Below are positions 15,852 through 24,637 of a DNA stretch of 36,565 nucleotides, piece by piece. This DNA is from Bacteroides gallinarum DSM 18171 = JCM 13658. GTDB taxonomy: Bacteria; Bacteroidota; Bacteroidia; Bacteroidales; Bacteroidaceae. The translations under genes and the position numbers were made by a program. Under the pieces are notes generated by a model that saw only the letters and a list, made by a program, of their open reading frames with translations, searched no databases and was not told the DNA's origin. The stretch's first letter is position 1. Each line of letters begins with the position of its first letter. The DNA lies in contig NZ_KB894157.1 in NCBI RefSeq assembly GCF_000374365.1, positions 1 to 36,565 of the forward strand, in the 5' to 3' direction.

Positions 15852-17120
15852 CTAAATATATAAGTATGTAAGAATTGAAGCTGTTAAAAGTACTCCGTTT
15901 AGGATTGAGCATTTTTTTAGTTTGATGTTTGTCCGATAAAGAATATAAATCTGTCCGAAAAAGGCGGCAGATAAGATTAGTGCATTGAATAGCGTAAAGA
16001 GATGCAGAGTCAGAGTTTTATGGTTAAGATATAACAATAAAGGAAGTGTTAAAACGCATATTCCTATAACCAGATTCATTTTGTTTACTAAGTTTTCCCG
16101 ACCGATGATACCTTCGCATAATGAGATACCTACCCATATAGGCATTTGTAGAGACAATAATAGAAAAAGTGTTATATCGTTTGGCGCTGTTTCTTTAAAA
16201 AATGATTGAAATAAAAATGGGAAAAGCAATAGGACACTTAGACATCCACACAAAATGATTCCCATTATCATGGAGTAATAATTGTCGAGTCGCTTTCTGT
16301 TCGCCAGATACAAATGTTTGAAGAAAACAATGTAAATAAATTGAAATAGAACGACGGAAATACCTGTCAATCGAAAATAGAAACTGTAAATGCCAACTTT
16401 TTCATATCCCATAAAATGTTGGATATAAATGCGGGAACTCGATGTAAGCCAATAGATAATCAATCCTGATAAGGCCATTTTGATGCTGAAATGAAGGATT
16501 ACCGGATAGTCTTTAGTAAGTATTTGTGAAATAGTTTTTTTGTGTTTCTTATAGAATTTCCATAGAAAGAAGAGACCTAAAGCTAACAAATATAAATTCA
16601 TTAGCTGCTCCAAACATGTAATAGGATGTGGCAGGTTGAATATCCAAGCAAAAATGACTATACTTCCTAAAATAAAGTAATAACCTCCGTCCATTAATAC
16701 ACCTAAATGTCCTTTATCATTGGACTTTAATATTGTACTATATAAGCGTTGCAAGGAAAAAATGAGGGTAAATAATAAAACTATATGTATTTGTGGAGGT
16801 ATTAACTCTAAACGGTACAAAATATAATTTAAAACCGCAATAATCAGAACAGGTATTCCATAAAATAGAAAAGCTTCTTCTTTGTCAAGCTCCTTTCGTT
16901 TTAATATGAAGTAGGGGTATGCTCCTGTAAAGCCTAATAGAACAAACATAGCAATCATGCTTCCCATAGAATATGAGTATTCAACGATTCCATATTCTTC
17001 AAGAGAAACAATATTCAAGAATAGTAGAGGAGCTAAAAATGCAGTCCCTTTAGAAAGAGCAAAGAATACGATATTCTGTCCTATTTTTCCTGCTAATTCT
17101 TTCTTGTGATTATTCACCAT
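15852..17120 (-). CDS. Wzx-type polysaccharide flippase (MATE/MVF-like)
   Basis: A 422-residue integral membrane protein with about 12 hydrophobic segments. The N-terminus (IGQNIVFFALSKGTAFLAPL, then EEYGIVEYSYSMGSM) matches the first helices of PST/O-antigen transporters. It would turn the undecaprenyl-linked repeat unit from the cytoplasmic to the periplasmic face for polymerisation. It is AT-rich. Its start lies about 50 nt downstream of the decayed acyltransferase end. Confidence 0.87.
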   Translation of the reverse strand: MVNNHKKELAGKIGQNIVFFALSKGTAFLAPLLFLNIVSLEEYGIVEYSYSMGSMIAMFVLLGFTGAYPYFILKRKELDKEEAFLFYGIPVLIIAVLNYILYRLELIPPQIHIVLLFTLIFSLQRLYSTILKSNDKGHLGVLMDGGYYFILGSIVIFAWIFNLPHPITCLEQLMNLYLLALGLFFLWKFYKKHKKTISQILTKDYPVILHFSIKMALSGLIIYWLTSSSRIYIQHFMGYEKVGIYSFYFRLTGISVVLFQFIYIVFFKHLYLANRKRLDNYYSMIMGIILCGCLSVLLLFPFLFQSFFKETAPNDITLFLLLSLQMPIWVGISLCEGIIGRENLVNKMNLVIGICVLTLPLLLYLNHKTLTLHLFTLFNALILSAAFFGQIYILYRTNIKLKKCSILNGVLLTASILTYLYI

Positions 17121-17169
17121 GGTTACAAATCGCTTTCTTTATTGCTTGGGTGAATCCGTTTTATCATAA

Positions 17170-17855
17170 CTAACGGTTAACTGTCTTGATAAGATGTCGT
17201 AAAGGCTGGTTGACGTATAGTCCCGGTTCAAGTAAAGACTTGGAAACCACAGCACCGGCACCAATGGAGATTGTATCGGCAACTTTTACACCAGAACAAA
17301 TTATACATTGGGAACTGATATATATTGTTCCCTATTTCAATCGCTCCCTCTTTGCGGACGCGTCCGCTTCCTTGTTTATCATGATAAAAAGAATGTGTCC
17401 TTAATTGGCCCCCTAATCCAGCCAGGATTGAATTCTCACCTATTATGACATCGTGTGTCATATCAATGAAATGGCGGACGCCGATAATACTGTTGTATCC
17501 GATTATTAGTGATGAAACCCGTTTTTCGGAAAGTGCATTCACTATTTTATTGGATTTATTAATTACAGCTTTTTCACTCATGGATATCCGCTAATTCCCT
17601 TTCAATATATTGAAGTGTTTTATTCGGGAGTTCTCTCCCATTTTTAAAGCTTTTATCTGTATGAAATTTATTCCCGATATGGTAGCACCGTTTTCTAATT
17701 TTAATTTAGGAGTGATTATTAATGAGAAACCGATTCGGCTTTTACGTCCAAAGCTATAATGTTTGTTTCCACCAATAAGCCGGGTTAAGAAAAAAGCTAT
17801 TGTTGACGGAAATAAAAACTGGATAAATGCAATTAAATAAATTCTTATTTTACAT
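17170..17855 (-). pseudogene. Decayed hexapeptide-repeat acyltransferase
   Basis: Reading the minus strand through three lesions gives a continuous 228-residue protein. (1) After the ATG at 17853-17855 an extra T (17852) puts TAA next; dropping it gives MKIRIYLIAFIQF, an N-terminal hydrophobic helix. (2) An in-frame TAG at 17591-17593 interrupts HFNILKGN and RISMSEKA. (3) The (AT)4 tract at 17318-17325 has probably lost one unit, shifting NNIYISSQCIICSGV into another frame. The right-hand part (residues about 90-210) shows left-handed beta-helix hexapeptides (VIIGENSILAGLGGQ, SIGAGAVVSKSL). Such enzymes O- or N-acetylate capsule sugars. An ORF from MSEK (17228-17581) remains open but is probably non-functional. 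Confidence 0.85.
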
Positions 17856-17871
17856 TAATTATTTAGGGGTA

Positions 17872-19209
17872 TTAAAGCGATAATGCATATTTGGGATGAT
17901 ATAATTCCATTTGGTCGTTTTTATAACATAAGGTCGCTTTTATGAGTGCCGGAGAACTAAACGGCATTAATAAATCCATTTGGAAATATTTTGCGGATTG
18001 GGTAACTACCTGACAATCGGAGCCTTGCATGTACGTAAATACTTTTATATACATGAATATATTATTTAGCGTAGAAAAATGTGCTTGCTTTAATATCTGC
18101 TGTATTTTTTTGTCTATATACGTGTTGTATTCATTTACGTCTGTTCTTTCATTTACTAAACAGTATTTAAAATTATCGTAAAATGCACGAAGAGTGTCTT
18201 CTTGATTGGTAGGGACCGATAACTTTTTATGGAATATAGAACCGATAATGAAGGCTATCATCCGTTTTGTGGTTAGACTTTGTCCGTACAGTAAATACCT
18301 TTTCAGAAAAGAGGTATATTTTCGTTCGGAAGGTCCGAATGAAAGGATGCAATCGGAGTTTTGTCCGTTAATAATAATCGTATTTTCCCCCCAGCGTTCT
18401 TGTATCCCTTTCAGACCGTAAAAATGATAACGGCAATAATGATTATCAAACAGACGCATTTGAGCGATTGCTTTCTCGGTATCTTTGTCTTTCTTATTGG
18501 TTATGTCAATGAAATACAATCTTTTACCAAGAAGTTCTGCTTGCTTCTTGGCCGTTTTAGTTTCTTTGCGGTTTATTTTATTCGTACTATCTTTAAAAAA
18601 TACAAGTGAATGTTTTATATTCAACTCCATTAGTCTTTGGGCTATGTATGTGCTGTCCATTCCGCCGCTAAAACAAAGGACTATCGGACGTTCTGTTTTT
18701 TGTAGCGGTTTAAGTGATTCTATGATAGATGCTTTTACCGATTCTTTGAATTTAAGCAAATCGCTTTTATGAGGACAGTTACTAAATTCCCAAAGACTTG
18801 AAATACTGTAATTCCCGTTTTTTATGGTAAGTTTGCTGCAAGGAGGTAATTTGTATATACCGTTGAAGTAAGTGGAATCTCCTGAAGTATATCCGTGTTT
18901 CTTATAATAGATTTTTTCGAAATCATTGCATTTTCTGTTTTCTAAATCTTCTATGGATAAGAAATCGAATACGTTATCGGTAATAAACAACCGGTTGTCT
19001 TCTTCCCAATAATAAATTCGAAAACTTCCGCAGATGTCATTTGTCAGGTATAATATATCATTGGTAATAGTAAGTTCGGCTACTGCCGGAATTTCTGTTC
19101 CTCCTTTTCCATATTTAAACAGCACTACATTATTTTTCTGTTCATTGGCTGCTGATAAGGATATATTTACAAGGAGATTGCCATATACTATTTGGTTGAT
19201 ATATTTCAT
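17872..19209 (-). CDS. Asparagine-synthase-like PP-loop protein
   Basis: A 445-residue protein. The PP-loop ATP-pyrophosphatase motif SGGMDST is at 181-187, with NGQNSDCILSFG and LLMPFSSPALI downstream, as in the C-terminal half of class II asparagine synthetases. The N-terminal part (ICGSFRIYYWEEDNRLFITDN) looks like a degenerate Ntn glutaminase domain; the nucleophilic Cys2 is missing (it begins MKYIN), so it cannot use glutamine in the standard way. It stops at HPKYALSL, shorter than synthetases, with no continuation in other frames. Relatives in O-antigen clusters (WbpS type) amidate sugar acids; here substrate is unknown. It follows neuB by 56 nt. Confidence 0.78.
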   Translation of the reverse strand: MKYINQIVYGNLLVNISLSAANEQKNNVVLFKYGKGGTEIPAVAELTITNDILYLTNDICGSFRIYYWEEDNRLFITDNVFDFLSIEDLENRKCNDFEKIYYKKHGYTSGDSTYFNGIYKLPPCSKLTIKNGNYSISSLWEFSNCPHKSDLLKFKESVKASIIESLKPLQKTERPIVLCFSGGMDSTYIAQRLMELNIKHSLVFFKDSTNKINRKETKTAKKQAELLGKRLYFIDITNKKDKDTEKAIAQMRLFDNHYCRYHFYGLKGIQERWGENTIIINGQNSDCILSFGPSERKYTSFLKRYLLYGQSLTTKRMIAFIIGSIFHKKLSVPTNQEDTLRAFYDNFKYCLVNERTDVNEYNTYIDKKIQQILKQAHFSTLNNIFMYIKVFTYMQGSDCQVVTQSAKYFQMDLLMPFSSPALIKATLCYKNDQMELYHPKYALSL

Positions 19210-19265
19210 TGGTGGAGGTGAATTAGTGGTGAACTCTTTTTACTATGAACGGATATGTAAACCTG

Positions 19266-20306
19266 TCATAAAATCATGTTGGAATAAATTATTTCATTGG
19301 CAGGAATGTCTTTTTGTGCTATGTGCCCAATAACCTCCTCTTTCTGGCTCCATTTAAACCCGTCTCCGGGACTTAATAGATGAATGTCTTTTTCTGTTAT
19401 TTTTTCACCGGACTTTATATCCCGGATAGAGGCTATGGACCTCTCTAATTTAATTTTAGAGGCTGTTACGCTTTTGTCTATATATAAATCCTTTGTTCCT
19501 AACCAGTGTTCTGCTATGCGAATGTCGCGTACCATTCTATAAACCCCGTCAGGCCCTAACGAGCCGGCTTGGTCTGTTCCTTTTATTCTTCTATCAATAG
19601 TGATATGTTTCTCTATTATTTCGGCTCCCATTCCTATTGCGACGACTGGTGCTGAAATTCCAATCGTATGGTCTGAAAATCCGATTTTATATTGACTGTA
19701 GTTTTCTTTCAGATATAGAATGGTGTTTAAGTTTAGGTTGTCAGGATGAGTTGGATATTGAGATACGCAATGTAATATTGAGATATTTGAATGGTATTGG
19801 GTTATCACATCCAAAGCTTCGTTCAATTCTTTTTTTCCGGTCATTCCAGTGGAAAGTATTATAGGAATTTTTGTTTCGGCCATTGCTTCCAATAACGGTA
19901 GGTTTGTTAAATCTCTACTTGCTACTTTCAAATAATCGGGAGTAAAAAGTTTAAGTAGAGACAAACATCCTTTTGCACATAGCGTCTCGACAAAATCAAG
20001 TCCTAATGATTTGGCATATTTGTAAACTTCCCAATGTTCTTCATCAGATAATTCAAGAAATTTCCGGTGTTCGCCATATGTATAGCCAAAAGAATTTGGA
20101 GAGTTATAGATACAGTTCATTTGAGAAACTGCTAATTCTTCGTTAAGGTCCCGTTTGGTCATTTTAACAGCATTCATAGGTTTTAATTTCAAGTTGAATG
20201 TATCTTCTGTTATTGGACGTGAAACTAATTCAACTATCAGTTTAGCTATGTCTACGGAACCATTGTGGTTTTGTCCGATTTCACCAATAATATATGTATC
20301 TTTCAT
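19266..20306 (-). CDS. NeuB-family N-acetylneuraminate/nonulosonate synthase
   Basis: A 346-residue protein with the NeuB aldolase-type barrel: IIGEIGQNHNGSVDIAKLI at the start, KVASRDLTNLPLLEAMAETK in the middle, ILHCVSQYPT and GFSDHTIGISAPV, EKHITIDRRIKGTDQAGSLGPDG. A C-terminal SAF antifreeze-like domain (about 285-346: ERSIASIRDIKSGEKITEKD) completes the family pattern. It condenses phosphoenolpyruvate with a six-carbon amino sugar to make sialic, legionaminic or related nine-carbon acids. No neuA/neuC-like genes are visible in the window, so precursors or CMP activation must come from elsewhere. It opens the AT-rich cassette after 400 bp without a gene; no promoter was found. Confidence 0.88.
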   Translation of the reverse strand: MKDTYIIGEIGQNHNGSVDIAKLIVELVSRPITEDTFNLKLKPMNAVKMTKRDLNEELAVSQMNCIYNSPNSFGYTYGEHRKFLELSDEEHWEVYKYAKSLGLDFVETLCAKGCLSLLKLFTPDYLKVASRDLTNLPLLEAMAETKIPIILSTGMTGKKELNEALDVITQYHSNISILHCVSQYPTHPDNLNLNTILYLKENYSQYKIGFSDHTIGISAPVVAIGMGAEIIEKHITIDRRIKGTDQAGSLGPDGVYRMVRDIRIAEHWLGTKDLYIDKSVTASKIKLERSIASIRDIKSGEKITEKDIHLLSPGDGFKWSQKEEVIGHIAQKDIPANEIIYSNMIL

Positions 20307-20507
20307 AATTCTATTTTTATTACTGTTTATTTTGTCTTTCTGTATAAGTCTTTGTGAAGCCTGAGTAATATGTCTATCTCACATGAAAAATACTTTTTGT
20401 AATTTGTTTTAATACTTTGTTACCGGTTTTTAGTTATTAATATAATTCTCGATGTCCGTTTATTTTACTCACTCTTTTTCAAAAGTTCCCTTCGTTTGTT
20501 GCCTGGG

Positions 20508-20645
20508 TTGACAGGTTGCCACCCTCTTTTATAACTTTCCGTTACGCGCGCGCGAGGAATTATTGAAATATGTAATCATTACATTTACATTATTAACATT
20601 CACTTCCCCTTATAAAAGTTATAAAAACAGGTGACAACCTGTCAA
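20508..20645. repeat. Inverted-repeat element with (CG)5 core, between capsule sub-modules
   Basis: Two arms of about 34 bp, 20508-20541 and 20612-20645, are inverted copies (TTGACAGGTTGCCACC on the left; TGACAACCTGTCAA ends the right) with a few mismatches and both end in TTATAACTTT-like words. Between them are CGCGCGCGCG (20545-20554) and a perfect palindrome ATGTAATCATTACAT (20570-20584). It lies within the 20307-20706 gene-free spacer; the rest of that spacer is AT-rich and without a recognised feature. Possible MITE-like element or regulatory site. Confidence 0.7.
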
Positions 20646-20706
20646 GTTTGCAATGCTGTTGTTCTAATATAAGAAGATAATACGCTCATATATAGATTGG
20701 TATGGA

Positions 20707-21414
20707 CTAAGGGAGATGCCAGTCGAAATGTAGTGACTTGTAGTTGTAAGAACGTTGCGAAGCAGCTCTGAAAAAAGAGTGCAGAGCATGGATATCCGTG
20801 CCGGATATATCGTACATTCCTTTTTTTATCAGATATATTGCTTTCTTTTGTACGGTACGGCCATACATCCCTGCGAGTGAGGGCAGGTTCAACTGCAATT
20901 TGATACCCCGCTCTTTCAGCTTCCGGTAATCTTCCCCGTTCATATAGGCATACCGTTCGGGATGCGCCAGTACGGGGTAATAGCCTTGCTGTTTTATTTG
21001 TTCCAGTGTGCCGTATAAGTCTATGGGCGGATTGAAATAGGAAGTTTCCACTAAGAGATGCTTCCGGCTCTCTCCCAAAAGAAGCAAGTCTTTTTGTCGT
21101 AACCGCTCTTCGAAGAGGTTATCCAGCATGTATTCGGCAGCAAGGTGCAGCTTTATCTTTCCCGTATAAGAAGCCTCCAATTCTTTGAATTTCAGGTATA
21201 GGCCGGTTGTGGTGTTGGGAATGTCTTCCATGATGTGCGGGGTGAGCCATAGGGTGGTTACACCCCATTCTTCCATACGGGCAAGAGCTTCCAAAGAGGC
21301 TTCTGATGTCTGTACGCCGTCGTCTACTCCGGGGAGCAGATGAGAATGATAGTCGGTATATCCGTTCAGGATGCCGCTTTCGATTAGGCTTGTCTGTTTT
21401 CGGAATGGCCACAT
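20707..21414 (-). CDS. CpsB/CapC-type PHP tyrosine-protein phosphatase
   Basis: A 235-residue PHP metallophosphatase. Motifs DYHSHLLPGVDDGV (22-35), LTPHIMEDIP, HLAAEYMLD, VLAHPERYAY and GTDIHAL give the full metal-binding set of CpsB/YwqE phosphatases. It dephosphorylates the tyrosine cluster of the neighbouring Wzc-type kinase, controlling chain assembly and length. It lies 24 nt downstream of the kinase gene on the same strand and is the last of the normal-GC assembly genes. Confidence 0.9.
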   Translation of the reverse strand: MWPFRKQTSLIESGILNGYTDYHSHLLPGVDDGVQTSEASLEALARMEEWGVTTLWLTPHIMEDIPNTTTGLYLKFKELEASYTGKIKLHLAAEYMLDNLFEERLRQKDLLLLGESRKHLLVETSYFNPPIDLYGTLEQIKQQGYYPVLAHPERYAYMNGEDYRKLKERGIKLQLNLPSLAGMYGRTVQKKAIYLIKKGMYDISGTDIHALHSFFRAASQRSYNYKSLHFDWHLP

Positions 21415-21437
21415 GGTGTAATGAGCTGCAGCTTTAT

Positions 21438-23819
21438 TTATTCGTCGTTATCGTTGCCGTATCCGTAGCTGTACCCGTATCGGTAGCCATATCGCCCGTG
21501 GGTATTTTCGATGCCGTTCAGGATAAGGGACAGGTTTTTGTATTTATGCTCCGTATAGAAGCGCTCTATCTCGGGAAGCATGACACGCTCCAGCAGTCCG
21601 GCACGGATGATGAACAGCGTCATGTCCGTTAACTTGTTGATGATGCTGGCGTCTGCTACGATTTCTACCGGAGGACAGTCTACGAAGATGTAATCGTACT
21701 CGGAACGCAGGGCGTTCAACATTTGCGCTAACCTTTCGTCGGACAGCAGTTCGGCAGGGTTGGGAGGCAGTGTGCCTACCGGGATAACGTCCAGATTGGG
21801 GTGCGTTTTTCCTTTTATGATGATTTTTTGCCAGGTATCTGCTTGTCCGCTCAGGTAGTCGGATATGCCGGTATGAGGTGAGTCGATGTAGGTGGAAAGC
21901 GATGCCTTGCGTATGTCCAGGTCGATAACGAGCACCTTTTTCCCCTTGATAGCGAAGCTGGTGGCGAGGTTCATGGCTATGAATGTTTTTCCGCTGCCCG
22001 GATTGGCGGAGGTCAGCATAATGACTTTTATCTTGCCTTCGCGCCCGGTCATGAATTCCAGATTGGTGCGGATTACGCGGAATGCTTCGTTAATGATGTT
22101 CCGGCTTTTTTCTTTAACGGCAATGGTACGCACGGGTTCTTCTTTTTGCTTCCGGAAAGAGAAGCGTTTCTTCTTTTGGAAAATCTGCGGTATCTCTCCG
22201 ATGAACGGCACGGTCATATTTTCTATATCTTTCCTGCTCCGGACGGTACTGTTCATGTTTTCGCGGATGAAGATGATAAGGGCGGGGAGGAGTATACCGA
22301 TAGCAAAGGCCACCAGCAGGATGTTCCGCCGTACCGGTGCGGTAGGTTTCATCTGGCCGAGAGGTGGGGTGATGATACGCGTGTTGTAGGCGGTGAATGC
22401 CTGCGACAGTTCGTTTTCTTCTCTTTTTTGCAGTAGGAAGAGGTAGAGCGATTCTTTTACCTTCTGTTGCCTTTCTACCGAAAGCAGGTATTTGGCTTGT
22501 GTAGGGCTGGCGGCGATACGGGCTGTGTTTTGCCGCTCGCTTTGCTGGAAGGTGTGTATTTGGGTTTTCAGCGTTACCACTTGATTGTCGATAGAGTGGA
22601 GGATAGACTGCCGCATGGATGCAAGGGCACGGTCGAGGTCGGCAACCAGCGGGTTTCGTTCGCTGCTGTTGGCTATCAGGCTGTTCCGCTGGATTTGTTT
22701 GTCGTTGTATTCGGAAATCTGGGTTTCGATATTGGCATTGTCTATGCCGGAGTTGGCGGGAAGCAACTGGTTTTTGTTGCTTTCGTTGGCAAGGTAGTTG
22801 CGGATGTAGTTTGCCATGTATAGCTGGTTGTTCAGCTCCAGGATATGTGAACTGGTTTCGCTGGCCTGCGTCATGTAGAGGCTGGAGGCGGCTTGTACAT
22901 CCGGTAGGAGGTGTTCGCTTTTGTAGGATGAGATGTCCTCGTCTACATTGCCGAGTTCCTGTTCGATTACTTTCAGGCGTTCGCTGATAAAGTGGCTGGT
23001 GCTGGTGGCTACCTGGTTCTTGTCTTTCACCCAGTTTTCGTTATAGACTGAAATCAGTGTGTTCAGTATATCTTCCGCCCGCTGTATGGAGACGTCCTGG
23101 CAGGAAAGGCTGATAACTGTGGCTTTTTCATCTTTCAGCGTAACGGTGAGCGACTGGGTATATCGGTCTACCGTATCGTAGAGGCTGTTGCGCGAAACAT
23201 AGAGCTCCGCAGCTTCCCGGTTGGGGTAGAATAGGGTGGGCTGTATGACTATCCGCCCGAGGGGAGTATGCAGGGTATCTCCTGCCTGGCCGGAGCAGTT
23301 TTCTCCGTTATCCATATCTTCGTCGTCGCGTGTAAAATCGGAGAGTTGTATGCGGCCTTCTTCCGTTTCTTTGAGGGTAAGTGTTGCCGCTTCGTGGTCT
23401 GCAAGGTCTAAGAAGGAGACGTTGAAGGGCAAGTCTTTGCCGTATAGCACTTTGTCGTGGAAAGAGCCGTCTGTGGAATAGTCTACGTCCAAATGGAGGC
23501 GTTTTACCACTTCCAGTATGGTGGCGGGCGATTGCAGGGAGATGAGTTCGTTGTTTACATTGTTGTTTGCCTGAAACAGTCCCAGGTCGGCAAACGAGCC
23601 GAAGTCTCCGGTAGGCGAGTTGCCGTTGCTGTCTTCTTTTATCAGTATATCGGCAGAGCGGGTGTAGACCGGGGGAGTTATCAGCAGATAGAGTACGGCG
23701 ATACCCAGGGCTATGCTCAGGGATACGGCGAACCAGCGCCATTTGGCGAGGCAGAGCTGTAACAGGTCTTGAATTTTCATGTATTCTTCATTCTGTCCGG
23801 TCGGTGTATTGTTTTGCAT
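21438..23819 (-). CDS. Wzc-type polysaccharide co-polymerase with C-terminal BY-kinase
   Basis: A 793-residue inner-membrane protein. A Wzz-type N-terminal domain with TM1 at about 29-48 (WFAVSLSIALGIAVLYLLI) is followed by a long periplasmic coiled region, TM2 at about 500-518 (ILLVAFAIGILLPALIIFI), then a bacterial tyrosine kinase with Walker A SANPGSGKT (604-612), Walker A' VLVIDLDIRK (629-638) and Walker B YIFVDCPPVE. The tail has a tyrosine cluster, RYGYRYGYSYGYG, the autophosphorylation site. It sets polymer length and links to the outer-membrane exporter upstream. Phosphorylation is reversed by the CpsB-type phosphatase. Length is typical. Confidence 0.95.
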   Translation of the reverse strand: MQNNTPTGQNEEYMKIQDLLQLCLAKWRWFAVSLSIALGIAVLYLLITPPVYTRSADILIKEDSNGNSPTGDFGSFADLGLFQANNNVNNELISLQSPATILEVVKRLHLDVDYSTDGSFHDKVLYGKDLPFNVSFLDLADHEAATLTLKETEEGRIQLSDFTRDDEDMDNGENCSGQAGDTLHTPLGRIVIQPTLFYPNREAAELYVSRNSLYDTVDRYTQSLTVTLKDEKATVISLSCQDVSIQRAEDILNTLISVYNENWVKDKNQVATSTSHFISERLKVIEQELGNVDEDISSYKSEHLLPDVQAASSLYMTQASETSSHILELNNQLYMANYIRNYLANESNKNQLLPANSGIDNANIETQISEYNDKQIQRNSLIANSSERNPLVADLDRALASMRQSILHSIDNQVVTLKTQIHTFQQSERQNTARIAASPTQAKYLLSVERQQKVKESLYLFLLQKREENELSQAFTAYNTRIITPPLGQMKPTAPVRRNILLVAFAIGILLPALIIFIRENMNSTVRSRKDIENMTVPFIGEIPQIFQKKKRFSFRKQKEEPVRTIAVKEKSRNIINEAFRVIRTNLEFMTGREGKIKVIMLTSANPGSGKTFIAMNLATSFAIKGKKVLVIDLDIRKASLSTYIDSPHTGISDYLSGQADTWQKIIIKGKTHPNLDVIPVGTLPPNPAELLSDERLAQMLNALRSEYDYIFVDCPPVEIVADASIINKLTDMTLFIIRAGLLERVMLPEIERFYTEHKYKNLSLILNGIENTHGRYGYRYGYSYGYGNDNDE

Positions 23820-23842
23820 ATCTTAGTCTTATAGGGGAAAAG

Positions 23843-24637
23843 TCATTTTACAATTAATACGATTACGGTGGTGAGCAACGATGCCAGCGAGAGCCAGAAA
23901 GAGGATGAACGTACGTTGTTGCCGTTGACGGTGGACTGGCGGGCACGTACGTTGTTGGGCTCTACGTAAACGATGTCGTTCTGTTGCAGGTAATAGGCGG
24001 GCGAGGCAAGCAGTTCCCGCCCCGAGCACAGGTTTATTTTGTAGGGAATCTGTTTGCCGCCTTCTTCGCGCAGGACGAGTATGTCTTCACGTTTTCCGTA
24101 GATAGTCAGGTCGCCTGCCATGCCGAGGGCGTCCAGTACGGTGATTTTGTCGCGGTCGATGCCGTAACGTCCGGGTTTGTTCACCTCGCCTAATACTGAA
24201 ATGGCGTGGTTGGTGAATTCTACCGTAACTACGGGGTCTTTTACCAGGTTCTTGGTGATGAGTTCGCTTTTTACCAGGGCGGCTATCTCTTCACGGCTCA
24301 GCCCGGCTACGTGTATCTTGCCGACAACCGGGAAGTCGATGTTGCCCTGCGAATCGACCGTGTAGTTGGATACTTCCTGGTTGGAGGGGGCTATGTTCGT
24401 TTGTCCTACCCGGTAGGTTACGATAGGCAGGTTGAACAGGTTGGCCATTTGAGGGTCGCGGCTGTTGATGACGATAGACAGCTTGTCGTCCGTCTTTACC
24501 CGGATAGTGGCGATGTTGGCTATTGCGGTCGTGTCTCCTGCCTGTAAGTCCTCAAGATAGTTGATGTTCCGCATAGACCCGCAGGAACTTAGTAGGATGA
24601 TAGCTAATAACCATAGCGGGATATTTTTAATTTGCAT
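23843..24637 (-). CDS. Wza-like polysaccharide export lipoprotein
   Basis: A 264-residue protein with lipoprotein signal (LLSSC, Cys19), a Poly_export domain (KTDDKLSIVINSRDPQMANLF, about 50-130) and SLBB-type domain (VTVEFTNHAISVLGEVNKPGRYG, then TVLDALGMAGDLTIYGKREDILVLR). A C-terminal hydrophobic segment (SLASLLTTVIVLIV) is present, as in many Bacteroidetes homologues. It forms the periplasm/outer-membrane export part that receives polymer from the Wzc partner 23 nt downstream. Its start overlaps the end of the initiating transferase by 11 bases. It is shorter than E. coli Wza. Confidence 0.93.
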   Translation of the reverse strand: MQIKNIPLWLLAIILLSSCGSMRNINYLEDLQAGDTTAIANIATIRVKTDDKLSIVINSRDPQMANLFNLPIVTYRVGQTNIAPSNQEVSNYTVDSQGNIDFPVVGKIHVAGLSREEIAALVKSELITKNLVKDPVVTVEFTNHAISVLGEVNKPGRYGIDRDKITVLDALGMAGDLTIYGKREDILVLREEGGKQIPYKINLCSGRELLASPAYYLQQNDIVYVEPNNVRARQSTVNGNNVRSSSFWLSLASLLTTVIVLIVK

